Positions 35,620 to 44,611 of a stretch of DNA of 64,000 bases are shown piece after piece; the first letter of the stretch is position 1, and each line of letters opens with the position of its first letter. A model generated the notes under the pieces. That model was not told the DNA's origin. It saw only the letters and a list, made by a program, of their open reading frames with translations, and did no database searches. The stretch comes from Mesobacillus jeotgali (GTDB taxonomy: Bacteria > Bacillota > Bacilli > Bacillales > Cytobacillaceae), in contig NZ_FVZC01000008.1 in NCBI RefSeq assembly GCF_900166585.1, positions 310,001 through 374,000 on the forward strand, read 5' to 3'. Both the position numbers and the translations under genes were made by a program.

Positions 35620-37307
35620 TGAAGAATCGCGACAACCGGCTGACGATATATTTACTGATTCCCGTGCTGCTTGTTTTGATTGCTTACGTGCTGTATCCAT
35701 CATTGAGGACCGTTCTGGAGAGTTTGCAAAAAGAGGGCGGTTTCACATTTGGCAACTATCAGGACTTTTTTACCCAAGAATCGAAAACGAACCTGGAAGC
35801 GTTATGGAATTCAGTGTATATCTCCGTCCTGAGTGTGCTTGTCAGTGCGGCAATCGGGATTCCGCTGGCGTTCATTTTTAACCGATATGACTTCCCAGGC
35901 AGAGGCTTCTTCGCAACGGCTGCAATCATGCCAATTGTCCTGCCATCATTGGTAGGGGTCATGGCGTTCATGTTCCTTTATGGGGAAACCGGACTTGTGC
36001 CAAATGCGATCAAGGACTTGTTCGGACTTGAAAAAGTTCCTTTTAAAATTGGCGGGATTTCAGGCATCCTGATTGTCCACGCTTATACTATGTATGTTTA
36101 TTTTTACATGACCGTCTCATCGGCAATCCATAAAATTGACCCTTCGCTTGAAGAATCTGCATACAATCTTGGCGCAAGCCGATTCCAGGTTTTCCGGAAG
36201 GTGACTTTCCCGTTATTGACTCCGGCCATCGTTGCCGCGTCATTGTTAGTTTTCATGATTTCGATGGCCTCCTTCAGTGCGCCATTTTTGCTGGCGGGCG
36301 GATTCCGGGTGCTGAGTCTGCAGATTTATTTTTCCAAGATTAATGGAGACATGGAGGTCGCTGCGACTCAATCTGTCATCCTGTCGATTGTATCGATTTC
36401 ATTCTTGCTTTTCATGCGCTGGTACCAGAACCGGAAAGACTACCGGATGGCGACGAAGGGGATTGGAGCGCATCGCAGTGAAGTGAACAATCCGGTGCTC
36501 AAGTGGACGATGGTGTTCGCTGGGGTAATCGGCGTCATCATCTTGCTGCTGCCGCACTTCACGATTCTGCTGTTGTCCCTTGTTCCGGATGGAACCTGGA
36601 CATGGCAGACATACCCTTCGGTGTTCAATTTTGAAAACTACCGCCTGCTGATGGAAGACCCGAACATTTTTAAGCCTTTGAAAAATAGTTTGATCATGTC
36701 ATTCATTGCCACCGCTGGAAATCTCGTCTTCGGTGTGCTGGCTTCGTATTTGCTGGTTAAGAGGAAGTTTGTCGGCAAAAGCTTTGTTGATATTCTCGTA
36801 ATGATTCCCTGGGCCTTGCCGGCAACGGTCATCGGGATGAACTTGATCATTGCTTTTAATGAACCGAATGTTTTCTCGTTTGGAAATATCCTTGTTGGGA
36901 CGTTCTGGATTTTGCCGCTTGCTTATTTTATCAGGCATATTCCATTGGTCGTACGCTCGACGAACGCTGTACTGGAGCAGCTCGATGATTCGATCGAGGA
37001 AGCATCCAGGAGCCTTGGAGCGAAATGGTTCTATACTTTCAGGAAGGTCATTTTGCCTATCATCATGCCTGGTGTGCTTTCAGGAACCTTGCTGGCGTTT
37101 GTAGAGTCTGTTGGTGAATTCCCGACATCGGTGTTATTGTACACGATCTCGAACAGACCGATTTCCATTGAAATCATGAACCAGCTGCGGATGTTCAATA
37201 TGGGCCAGGCAGCTGCATATGGGATGATCCAGATTACCCTGATTGCGGTCGTTCTGCTCATTTCCAATAAATTCTTCGGGGTTAAGGCGGAACAGTCGCT
37301 ATCGTAA
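35616..37307 (+). CDS. fused two-domain ABC permease (FbpB-like)
   Basis: The 563-residue protein contains two permease halves, each with about six membrane helices and an EAA loop: ESAYNLGASRFQVFRKVTFP near residue 183 and EASRSLGAKWFYTFRKVILP near residue 464. A single chain therefore supplies both halves of the channel, as in FbpB. It overlaps the ATPase stop (ATGA), and the lyase gene follows after about 40 bp. Confidence 0.9.
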   Translation: MMKNRDNRLTIYLLIPVLLVLIAYVLYPSLRTVLESLQKEGGFTFGNYQDFFTQESKTNLEALWNSVYISVLSVLVSAAIGIPLAFIFNRYDFPGRGFFATAAIMPIVLPSLVGVMAFMFLYGETGLVPNAIKDLFGLEKVPFKIGGISGILIVHAYTMYVYFYMTVSSAIHKIDPSLEESAYNLGASRFQVFRKVTFPLLTPAIVAASLLVFMISMASFSAPFLLAGGFRVLSLQIYFSKINGDMEVAATQSVILSIVSISFLLFMRWYQNRKDYRMATKGIGAHRSEVNNPVLKWTMVFAGVIGVIILLLPHFTILLLSLVPDGTWTWQTYPSVFNFENYRLLMEDPNIFKPLKNSLIMSFIATAGNLVFGVLASYLLVKRKFVGKSFVDILVMIPWALPATVIGMNLIIAFNEPNVFSFGNILVGTFWILPLAYFIRHIPLVVRSTNAVLEQLDDSIEEASRSLGAKWFYTFRKVILPIIMPGVLSGTLLAFVESVGEFPTSVLLYTISNRPISIEIMNQLRMFNMGQAAAYGMIQITLIAVVLLISNKFFGVKAEQSLS

Positions 37308-37348
37308 TGCTGGATTAACAGCATAATCATAGAATCGGAGATGAAAAT

Positions 37349-38839
37349 ATGAACAAGCTAGAAGAATTTATCAAGACAGAAGGAGCTGCTTTTCCCGGAA
37401 AGACGTATGTTGAGGCACTGTTGAAGCCTGTCTTTAATGACCAGCGGGATTATTTGTTCCATGTCATGTTTGATATCCACCGGGCGCATGTGATTATGCT
37501 AGCTGAACAGGGGATTATCGAAAAAGATGAAGCGAAAGTGATGCTTAAAGGGATTAATAAGGTTGCCGTAACTGATGTCGGGCAGCTGAATTATGAACCG
37601 CAGTTCGAGGATTTATTTTTCATGATGGAAGCGAAGATCGGCGAGGAAATTGGTGCCGAGCTTGCCGGCAAGATTCATATCGGCCGCAGCAGGAATGATA
37701 TGGGAGTCGCGATGTACCGCCTCGTGCTAAGGGAGCATCTAGTCAATTTGCTGGCAAGTGCCTATCAATTGAGCGAGGCATTGCTGGAGCGGGCCGAAAA
37801 CCATACGGATACGATCATTACAGGCTATACGCACACGCAGCCGGCACAGCCGACCACTTTGGGCCATTACTTCCTGGCAATCTATGATGTTTTGGGACGT
37901 GATATTCAGAGGCTGTGGGCGGCTTATCGAACCGTCAATCAGTCCCCGCTTGGAGCTGCCGCTCTGACGACTACTGGATTCCCTATCAGCCGTGAACGGA
38001 CTCGTAACTTGCTCGGCTTTGACCGGATTGTTGAGAATTCCTATGACTCGATCGGCGGCGGGGACTATTTGCTTGAAACTGCTTCGGCACTGATGACAAG
38101 CATGGTGAATACTGGCCGCTGGATCCAGGACTTCCTTCAGCATGTCACCAGGGAATTTGGTTCTTTTTACGTCGCTGATCCTTATGTGCAATGCAGCAGC
38201 ATCATGCCGCAAAAGCGCAATCCGGTTTCCATTGAGCATTCACGTTCAATTGCCAGCAGCGCCTATGGTGACGCGCTTGCTGCCTTCAATATGGTGCACA
38301 ACACACCGTTCGGCGATATCGTTGATACAGAAGACGACCTTCAGCCGCATCTATACCGTGCTTTCAATAACGCCAACCGCGTATGGAAGCTAATGTACGC
38401 GGTGATTGCGACGCTGAAGGTGAACGGAGAGCACACGAAAGAAATGGCGAAGAAGTCCAGCATCACGATTACTGAATTGGCGGATACGCTGGCCCGTGAT
38501 TATGGCGTTCCATTCAGGAAAGCCCACTCAATCGCAAGCTTCATTTCCAAAGAAACCATCAAGGAAAGAAAAGAACTGTACGAGTGGGAAGTGGAGGCAA
38601 TTAACGCTGTCATTGCCCAATTCGTCAACGTCTCATTGACAGAAGAAGAATGGCAGAAGATCATCTCGCCAGAATACTTCATAGAAATCCGCGATTTGCA
38701 GGGAGGGCCAAGCCCGAAAGAGGTTAAGCGGATGATCGGGGAAAGGAAGCAAAAACTAGGTAAAGACCTGGGAGAGTACTCGGAAACGGTGCGTATACTG
38801 GATGAAAAGAGGAAAGAGCTGGTTGAGTTTTGTTTTTAA
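37349..38839 (+). CDS. argininosuccinate-lyase-family enzyme
   Basis: The 496-residue protein is in the aspartase/fumarase/ASL superfamily: GRSRNDMGVAMYRL (about residues 111-124), GYTHTQPAQPTTLGHY (catalytic His) and the loop SSIMPQKRNPVSIEHS with the catalytic Ser. It is longer than ordinary ArgH (about 460). ASL-type enzymes split argininosuccinate or EDDS-like amino-dicarboxylic compounds to give fumarate. It is the last gene of an importer operon under a ROK regulator, not next to argG, so it is probably catabolic. The substrate cannot be read from sequence. Confidence 0.8.
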   Translation: MNKLEEFIKTEGAAFPGKTYVEALLKPVFNDQRDYLFHVMFDIHRAHVIMLAEQGIIEKDEAKVMLKGINKVAVTDVGQLNYEPQFEDLFFMMEAKIGEEIGAELAGKIHIGRSRNDMGVAMYRLVLREHLVNLLASAYQLSEALLERAENHTDTIITGYTHTQPAQPTTLGHYFLAIYDVLGRDIQRLWAAYRTVNQSPLGAAALTTTGFPISRERTRNLLGFDRIVENSYDSIGGGDYLLETASALMTSMVNTGRWIQDFLQHVTREFGSFYVADPYVQCSSIMPQKRNPVSIEHSRSIASSAYGDALAAFNMVHNTPFGDIVDTEDDLQPHLYRAFNNANRVWKLMYAVIATLKVNGEHTKEMAKKSSITITELADTLARDYGVPFRKAHSIASFISKETIKERKELYEWEVEAINAVIAQFVNVSLTEEEWQKIISPEYFIEIRDLQGGPSPKEVKRMIGERKQKLGKDLGEYSETVRILDEKRKELVEFCF

Positions 38840-38882
38840 GGAAGCATGGAGGCATTGGGACGTACCCTTTGCTTCCTTTTTT
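38838..38882 (+). terminator. terminator of the ROK-ABC-lyase operon
   Basis: AAGGAAGC and GCTTCCTT pair around a long loop containing a GGGACGTACCCT palindrome, followed by T. Similar GGAAG-type stems close the two transcripts downstream. Confidence 0.75.
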
Positions 38883-38976
38883 ATTATCAACAGGTACCTG
38901 ACATCGTACAAAATTAGTCAGATTTGTTAGTGAAGTAGTTATTTAGTTCTATTTTTGTGATATGTAAAGGTAATGT

Positions 38977-39006
38977 TTTACATTTTCAAAGTGTATTCTC
39001 TATAAT
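38977..39006 (+). promoter_or_regulatory. sigma-A promoter of Esx-like module A
   Basis: TTTACA (38977-38982) and a perfect TATAAT (39001-39006) are 18 bp apart. An imperfect inverted repeat TGTAAA...TTTACA overlaps the -35 and may be an operator. Confidence 0.6.
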
Positions 39007-39054
39007 ATTTAGTAAGTTTGTTATAAGTAACTGAGTCCTTGGGAGGTGGTTAAT

Positions 39055-40161
39055 TTGTCTTTGATTAAACTCCATTTAGAGCATATAAAGAGCACCAATA
39101 GTGGCCTTGTACGGCAATTGAATGATCTGGATCATATTGGGGGAGGAGTAAGATCTATACAAAACTCTATTGACCCCAGAATTAAAAGCCGTAGGCAGAT
39201 AGGAGCCAGAATTACACAGGCGGTAGGAAAGGGAAATAAAATTGAGGGTGATTTATCGGGATTAAAATCCTTTATAGAAAACTCAGTTGAATTATATGTT
39301 AATGCTGAGAGAAGAGTTAATTTGCATCATTTAAATGATATTGCTACAAAAGTAAGTGGAAAAGGCAGTAAGCAAAAGAAAGCCATTGAAGATTCCATTT
39401 TCGAGTTTCTTGAGAAGTATGGAAATACTGCGGTTTATTCTCAAAGTGCGATTGCAACTCTACTTATTTTAGGGAAACAAATCCGCATACAGGAAAAGAT
39501 AGGCCATCGCGGAAGAGCAGTAATCCATACAGCTAATTGGATAAAGGGCAAGGGGAACAATGAGTTTTTTAAAAAACTCGCCAGAAGAATGGACCAATCC
39601 ATAAGGAACCCGGGAAGGGTTATGAAGACGCTGATGACAGCCGATAGACTTTTGGAAAAAGTGACGAGAGCCCAGATGATCGGGATTTCAAAGGCCAAAA
39701 GTTTTCCACATTTCTTGAAGGCTGTTATAACGGGCATCGATGATGGTGTCCATGGTATTGAAACATCAAAAATCCCAAGAATGATTGCGAAAAGAGTTTA
39801 TGCCATTGATGCAGTATTTAATACTGCTCAGGAAGGTGTAGGCCTATATAGGGAACACCAGAAAGGGACATTAGATGGTAAGGATGTAGCAGTAGCAGCC
39901 TCTAACGTAATCATTAAATCCAGTGCAACAGCTGCTGGAGCTATAATTGGAGGCACTGTTGGTGCGTTACTAGGTCCTGGTGGTGCAGCAGTTGGATCAT
40001 TTATGGGTGGATCTGGCGGCATTTGGCTAGGAGATAAGGTAGCCGGTTTTTCGGAAAAGGTCATTCGTGAGGGCCCTAGTGAAGCAATAAAGGATGTTGG
40101 TAACAGCGCCAAGAATAAATTAGATAAAGGATTCAATTGGGCAAAGGACTTATTCAAATAG
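39055..40161 (+). CDS. Esx/LXG-like secreted protein with glycine-zipper C-terminus, module A
   Basis: The 368-residue protein has an N-terminal helical domain of about 95 residues (start TTG at 39055 eight bases after GGAGG) that ends with YVNAE at residues 81-85, the YxxxD/E signal used by type VII (Esx) secretion. The C-terminal region contains a glycine zipper (ATAAGAIIGGTVGALLGP, then VGSFMGGSGGIWLG) that could insert in membranes. A paralogue with the same N-terminal layout lies at 58655, with SRRQIGA/SRRGIGA-like matches. It has no signal peptide. A partner gene and a membrane protein follow. I propose a T7SS-exported antibacterial protein; export and toxicity are inferred. Confidence 0.65.
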   Translation: MSLIKLHLEHIKSTNSGLVRQLNDLDHIGGGVRSIQNSIDPRIKSRRQIGARITQAVGKGNKIEGDLSGLKSFIENSVELYVNAERRVNLHHLNDIATKVSGKGSKQKKAIEDSIFEFLEKYGNTAVYSQSAIATLLILGKQIRIQEKIGHRGRAVIHTANWIKGKGNNEFFKKLARRMDQSIRNPGRVMKTLMTADRLLEKVTRAQMIGISKAKSFPHFLKAVITGIDDGVHGIETSKIPRMIAKRVYAIDAVFNTAQEGVGLYREHQKGTLDGKDVAVAASNVIIKSSATAAGAIIGGTVGALLGPGGAAVGSFMGGSGGIWLGDKVAGFSEKVIREGPSEAIKDVGNSAKNKLDKGFNWAKDLFK

Positions 40162-40173
40162 GGGGGATAGCTA

Positions 40174-40962
40174 TTGAAGCGACAGGAATTCATACTATCA
40201 TCAGAAGAGCTTAGTTTTGCTCTTGCATTATGCCAGTTTGACGGAATAGCATCTTCCATCTTGAAAGAAAGTGTGGGGGACGTAACAGAAGAAGGTATTG
40301 AGTTAATTTTCCAAACAGCCTCGAGGAGCTTATTTACCAAAGGAATTTTATTAAGCCTTGATGAAGAGAATCCAAATAAGGCGTTTATAAATGGCTTCAG
40401 TGAATTATTGGAGGGTCTGGCAACATCCAATAATATGTTCAGGGCTTATAATGAAAATGAAAATGGCAAGTTCGTCCTTACTGCTCACAGAAGCAGAAAT
40501 GGTCTAATCTTTCACATAGTATCGAACCAAATCATCCATGTTTTAAGTGAAGTGAGTCAGGAAGAATTAATAGAGGAAATTACGGCTTTTTTCCAACCGC
40601 AGTTTAAAACCTGGGATTCCATTCAATTTTCGGTTAACGAAAAGGACTTTGAAGAATTCATGCAATCGGTCAAGTTAAAAACATTAATTATTGTTGACAG
40701 TAATGCTAATCAATTTTTGAATGATTTTCATGAAAATAAAGGGAATTTGGTTAACTTTTCTCTAATTCGAACGGAAGACGATGGAATTACCCACTTCCTG
40801 GAAGTTGTTATGCTGCTTTCAGGGAAAGATCGTATATGGGCGCTCAAGGAAGAGGCAGATGGCAGTGAAATAAATATTAATATTAAAACTCTGGATAAAA
40901 TGAAATGGCAACAACTATTAGAATCAGTTTTATCTCAATTGACAACCAGTAAAATATCTTGA
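40174..40962 (+). CDS. soluble partner protein of module A (possible EspG-like chaperone)
   Basis: The 262-residue product begins at a TTG with GGGGGG upstream, 12 bp after the Esx-like gene. It has a helical N-terminal part (LSSEELSFALALCQFDG) and an alpha/beta C-terminal part. A paralogue of almost the same length is encoded at 60830, with shared segments such as SSEELSFAL/TTEELALLV, and FSVNEKDFEEF/FQLTENDFDLL and IWALKEEADGSEININIK against IWIVEYTNESERPIHINL. Its fold pattern recalls EspG, the cytosolic chaperone of ESX substrates, but this is a weak resemblance by eye. It may hold the Esx-like protein or confer immunity. Confidence 0.6.
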   Translation: MKRQEFILSSEELSFALALCQFDGIASSILKESVGDVTEEGIELIFQTASRSLFTKGILLSLDEENPNKAFINGFSELLEGLATSNNMFRAYNENENGKFVLTAHRSRNGLIFHIVSNQIIHVLSEVSQEELIEEITAFFQPQFKTWDSIQFSVNEKDFEEFMQSVKLKTLIIVDSNANQFLNDFHENKGNLVNFSLIRTEDDGITHFLEVVMLLSGKDRIWALKEEADGSEININIKTLDKMKWQQLLESVLSQLTTSKIS

Positions 40963-40979
40963 AAGTCTAAGGTGAAAAT

Positions 40980-41444
40980 ATGAAAAAAGTAAACTATCGA
41001 ACCTCTACCATTATTGGCCGCTTATTGGTTTGTGCACTCTTTATTCTATCTGGAGCAGCCCTGATTCTCGCAAGTATCTATTTAGAGGCTCCTACTGTCA
41101 GGAAAGTTTTTTCTGTAGCAGCTGGTATTCTTGGAATTTTGTTTTTTGGCAGGATGGCAATAATGCTCATCATCCTTTTATTCAAAAATAAAAATATGTT
41201 CAGTTACGATCAGGAAAATATTACAGTAAGGGATAAAACAATCAAAATTGATTCTATTAAAAGTGTAGAACAAGAGAATGATATCCAAACTGGTTATTTA
41301 GGAATTAAAACTCCAGCCTTCATTCTGAATATAAAGGGCGGGGAACCTATTTACATACCAACTTATTATGTGATCTCAAAGAAAGACTATCCAATAATAC
41401 ACAAAACCTTAAAAGCAATCGTCAGTGACCGGACCAAAAGATAG
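40980..41444 (+). CDS. two-TM protein with PH-like domain (possible immunity), module A
   Basis: The 154-residue protein has two membrane helices (about 12-31 and 40-65) followed by a beta-rich soluble domain of about 80 residues (TVRDKTIKIDSIKSVEQE), the layout of YcxB/bacterial-PH membrane proteins. Together with its place 18 bp after the partner gene this suits an immunity function against a membrane-active product. The function is not shown by the sequence. Confidence 0.55.
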   Translation: MKKVNYRTSTIIGRLLVCALFILSGAALILASIYLEAPTVRKVFSVAAGILGILFFGRMAIMLIILLFKNKNMFSYDQENITVRDKTIKIDSIKSVEQENDIQTGYLGIKTPAFILNIKGGEPIYIPTYYVISKKDYPIIHKTLKAIVSDRTKR

Positions 41445-41467
41445 GGAAGCATGTTGCTTCCTTTTTT
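41445..41467 (+). terminator. terminator of Esx-like module A
   Basis: GGAAGC and GCTTCC with a five-base loop are followed by six T. Confidence 0.85.
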
Positions 41468-41735
41468 CAATTCAACAAATTAAAGTGTTGCCAGCATAGT
41501 CAACTATGGCTTTAAGGATCGCTTATAGGAAAGACTGTATTCCTAAGATCGTAATATAGTAAACCCAAAAATCTTCCTAAATCAAATTAGAAAAGTAACT
41601 GCCATGGTCCTTCTGCCATTCCCTTATTGTGTTATACTATTGAATAAATGGAATAAAATTGGAAACAAGTACCTTCTAATATAGACTCTTATCCTTGCGG
41701 TGATGACTTCATATAGAGAAATGGGGGAGATTATA

Positions 41736-42284
41736 TTGAAGAAAATACTAACAATCTTGATGATTGTCCTTGGTTTAGTTATTGCATTCGGTTACGGCAC
41801 CTATAAAATACTGGATAACGCTAATAACTATCAAGAAGATAATCAGGATAGTGAAGCCACTGCGGTTGCTTCACCTGAGGATAAAAGTTCACCTTATGCC
41901 ACAGAACGTGAAGAATATGAGGAGCAAACAAAAAATATCGGTGGACAAATCTTTGAACTGGAACTGACGGATGCCACGACTGAAGATGAAATCATCGACA
42001 TCATGCACAAGATGACTCATCAGAAAGTGAAGGCAGAAGACAAGTGGGGAGCTATTCCAATGTCGGAAGACACGGTATCACAAATCCTTGAGTTCCTGGA
42101 TAAATCAAATTTTGTGACAAAGGAAGACCTTAAGGAAATAGCAGAAAAATGGAAAAAAGGGAATTTTCAAAGTGTTGATCAAGACCACAACTACTTCTGG
42201 CAATGGCAAGGGGGAACAGTCGGTAGAGCTTACGGAATCATGACTTCCGCAGAAGAAGAAGAATTCATTAAGAATAATTTTTAA
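41736..42284 (+). CDS. DUF6241-like membrane-anchored acidic protein
   Basis: The 182-residue protein has an N-terminal membrane anchor (KKILTILMIVLGLVIAFGYG) and an acidic extracytoplasmic domain with MHKMTHQKVKAEDKWGAIPM, characteristic of the uncharacterised DUF6241 family of Bacillus. The TTG at 41736 is six bases after GGGGGAG; a longer frame upstream begins at a weak GTG. It stands alone between two terminators. Function unknown. Confidence 0.65.
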   Translation: MKKILTILMIVLGLVIAFGYGTYKILDNANNYQEDNQDSEATAVASPEDKSSPYATEREEYEEQTKNIGGQIFELELTDATTEDEIIDIMHKMTHQKVKAEDKWGAIPMSEDTVSQILEFLDKSNFVTKEDLKEIAEKWKKGNFQSVDQDHNYFWQWQGGTVGRAYGIMTSAEEEEFIKNNF

Positions 42285-42319
42285 GGAAGACTGGGGGGCT
42301 CCTTTGTACTTCCTTTTTT
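42283..42319 (+). terminator. terminator of the DUF6241-like gene
   Basis: AAGGAAG and CTTCCTT pair, with a T run after. Confidence 0.7.
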
Positions 42320-42456
42320 GTTTTTGAAGAACCAATGGATATTAAAATGTATACTCAGTTTGCTTCCTATGCTCTTTTAACTCAATTTCATTAAGCATTT
42401 CAGCTGATTATCTCCTCCTTCCTTTGGCTAGGCTGTTGGTGAAGAAGGTGATTGGA

Positions 42457-42903
42457 ATGCTGGATTTTCAATTGATATTTGGACTGGACAAGCTAATGCA
42501 TTTCATTGGTTTTACAGTAGCTTCATTACTAATAGGTGTATTTATTTTAATGATTTTAGAACCTAGGGGTGTCAAACACCAGTTAAAAGTTGTTTGGTTT
42601 TCCGTGGTGATGATTGGGATCATTGAGGAATACCGACAATTCCCGGACCCAGGCAGGAGTACAGAGTTTCTGGAGGCGGCGGCGAATATTGCAGGGGTTA
42701 GTATGGGAATTGGGATTACGCTGGGCATTACTTATTTTATTACTAATAAAAATAGAGTTTTTTTAAGGGTATTTCGTTTATATCCTATGCTGCTGATGTT
42801 GCTGTTAGTGGGCTTACTTTACCTGAATGAGAGGCCATTTTTAAAAATGGATGTCTCTTTCCAAGAACGAGTGAGAAGCCTCGCAACGCTAGCAGGCTTT
42901 TAG
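42457..42903 (+). CDS. VanZ-like membrane protein
   Basis: The 148-residue protein has four membrane helices and the VanZ-type motifs DKLMHFIGFTVASL and GIIEEYRQFPDPGRSTEFLEA, with an acidic pair in the third helix region. VanZ-like proteins are small membrane proteins of unknown chemistry, some linked to teicoplanin resistance. The ATG at 42457 follows AAGGTG; the longer frame begins at 42424. It is convergent with the carboxypeptidase gene. Confidence 0.75.
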   Translation: MLDFQLIFGLDKLMHFIGFTVASLLIGVFILMILEPRGVKHQLKVVWFSVVMIGIIEEYRQFPDPGRSTEFLEAAANIAGVSMGIGITLGITYFITNKNRVFLRVFRLYPMLLMLLLVGLLYLNERPFLKMDVSFQERVRSLATLAGF

Positions 42904-42916
42904 TTTGGAGTGCATC

Positions 42917-42948
42917 AAAAAGCGGAGGAATGAATCCTCCGCTTTTTT
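42917..42948. terminator. bidirectional terminator
   Basis: AAAAGCGGAGGA and TCCTCCGCTTTT flank a short loop with T runs on both strands, between convergent genes. Confidence 0.85.
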
Positions 42949-42958
42949 CTCAATTCTC

Positions 42959-44170
42959 TTATAAACTCGGTAAATAAGCAGTTTGCGGGATGTTATCATA
43001 TTCAGCCGCGTCCAGTTCCTCCACCGAACCATCTACGACTCCGTTAATGATCCCGTACAATCCAGTCTCGACTGCTTTGACCAGTTGTCCTTTTTTCTTT
43101 TGTCCTAACGAGTGCGATTGGCCTCTTACCTCAAAAAGGACTGTACCGCTTCCATTTAATGCGAAGCTTCCAAGAGCTGTTCCAGGAAGGTCAAGGTTTT
43201 GTTGATATAACGTAATATTGTTGAATGGAGAGTTTTCACCAAGTGCCTGGAGGGCATTGTAGGCAGCAAGATTTAGCTGCTTGGAGTATTCCAGATCATA
43301 GTTATCCTTGTACTCTGCGTACTTAGCGCCTTCTGCTGTGTTCGGATTTGGAACGAAATCTGCTGAAAGGGACATGGTGACAAGATCGTCAGTTCCTTCA
43401 ACATAATATTGTCCTTGATGGTGGAGGTCTACGAAAACATCTATTTTCCCGAACTCCGCCTGAAGCTTTTTATATACATCGCGGACAGTTTGTGATTCAG
43501 GAGTGATGTACCATCCCGGATCGCTTGAGGTGCCAGGGAAATCTTCTGCCTGTGGTACATAATTCAGGTCAGGGTTGAAATCCCGGTTCACGTCAAATCC
43601 AGGCCTGCCGTTGTAATCCCTGTCTTGGAGTATCCGGTTATTATAATAATTCCATGAAGGACCTGCTGCATCGGCAAGCTGAGGGAAATCCTCCACGACC
43701 TCTTCCCAAGACATATCATTGCCGCGGCGATCCAATTCTGAGGCATCAGGATTCATTTTTGGCAAAGTGACCAGAGTGATTTCCTCGCGAATTTTTTGTG
43801 CTTCTGGCGAATTGCTGGAGCCAAGATATTGAAGCATGCTTAGCAAAGCTTCAGTCCCAGTGTTCTCATTCCCATGGATCTCACTTTCAATCAGAACAAC
43901 TCTATCACCGGTCCCGACTCTTGCTTGATAGATATCCCGTCCTTTATTCGATTGCCCAACAACCTCCAGAGTAACTTTACCCTGGCTGTTCGCTTCGATT
44001 TGCTGCAGGCGTTTGACCATCTCAGCATAGTCGGTATAACCATTCACTGAATAAACCTGATTTTCGTTGTAAAGGTTTCCGTTTGGCGAATTTGTTGCTA
44101 GTGCTGGTGAGGCTAGAGCCGTACACAATGCTAATACACTTAGTCCAGTGATTACTTTATTGTTCTTCAT
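42959..44170 (-). CDS. secreted M14 zinc carboxypeptidase
   Basis: The 403-residue protein has a signal peptide (cleavage near ALA-T) and the M14 metal ligands: HGNENTG (HxxE), a later His in VDLHHQGQY, and a C-terminal glutamate in VLFEVRGQS for the catalytic base. It hydrolyses C-terminal or gamma-linked residues of peptides outside the cell. It is monocistronic, with the ATG at 44170 after a GGAGTG site. Substrate specificity (peptide or peptidoglycan stem) is not defined. Confidence 0.85.
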   Translation of the reverse strand: MKNNKVITGLSVLALCTALASPALATNSPNGNLYNENQVYSVNGYTDYAEMVKRLQQIEANSQGKVTLEVVGQSNKGRDIYQARVGTGDRVVLIESEIHGNENTGTEALLSMLQYLGSSNSPEAQKIREEITLVTLPKMNPDASELDRRGNDMSWEEVVEDFPQLADAAGPSWNYYNNRILQDRDYNGRPGFDVNRDFNPDLNYVPQAEDFPGTSSDPGWYITPESQTVRDVYKKLQAEFGKIDVFVDLHHQGQYYVEGTDDLVTMSLSADFVPNPNTAEGAKYAEYKDNYDLEYSKQLNLAAYNALQALGENSPFNNITLYQQNLDLPGTALGSFALNGSGTVLFEVRGQSHSLGQKKKGQLVKAVETGLYGIINGVVDGSVEELDAAEYDNIPQTAYLPSL

Positions 44171-44611
44171 AATCCTATCACTCCTGTAAAAGTAGTTTCC
44201 TAGCTATCTTAAATAAGTTTAATAGGGAAATGTTGCTGTAATTTGTCGAATATTTCGATTTGCGAAATAAATGAGAGGAAGGGACTAGGCTGGATTGGCT
44301 TGTTAGTAGTTTTGATATAGAAACAAGAGAGATAGCAGTTATTTCTATTTACCTGGTTTTTGAATAGGAAGAAAGGGTCAACAGGGGAATTGAGGAAGAG
44401 GGGAAACCCCATATGATTCCAATAACTCGATAGCGTAAGTAAGGTTGCCGAATGTTTACAACCAAAATTCGCAATCCATATAGGTTAATTCACAGAATTA
44501 GGAAATTGCTCTTGTTCTACATTGCTGAGTATAGGAATAAAAAAGAGTAAACCACGCTGGTTTACTCTGGTGATAAAAATATTAATATATTGATGCCATG
44601 GTAGTTGCATT
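44171..44611. other. 440-bp intergenic stretch
   Basis: Holds the sortase-operon terminator at 44544-44568 and the upstream region of the carboxypeptidase gene. A minus-strand 67-codon frame (44209-44412) has no ribosome binding site and odd composition, so I do not call it. Confidence 0.6.
44544..44568 (-). terminator. terminator of the sortase operon
   Basis: AGAGTAAACC and GGTTTACTCT pair around a 5-nt loop; on the minus strand a T run follows. Confidence 0.75.

Noticed and set aside
33424..37307. ferric iron uptake system
   Set aside because: The protein types resemble FbpABC, but the ROK regulator, cre box and lyase favour a carbon source; no Fur box was seen.
44209..44412. 67-codon minus-strand frame between carboxypeptidase and sortase
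   Set aside because: No ribosome binding site, aromatic-rich composition of AT-rich noncoding DNA.
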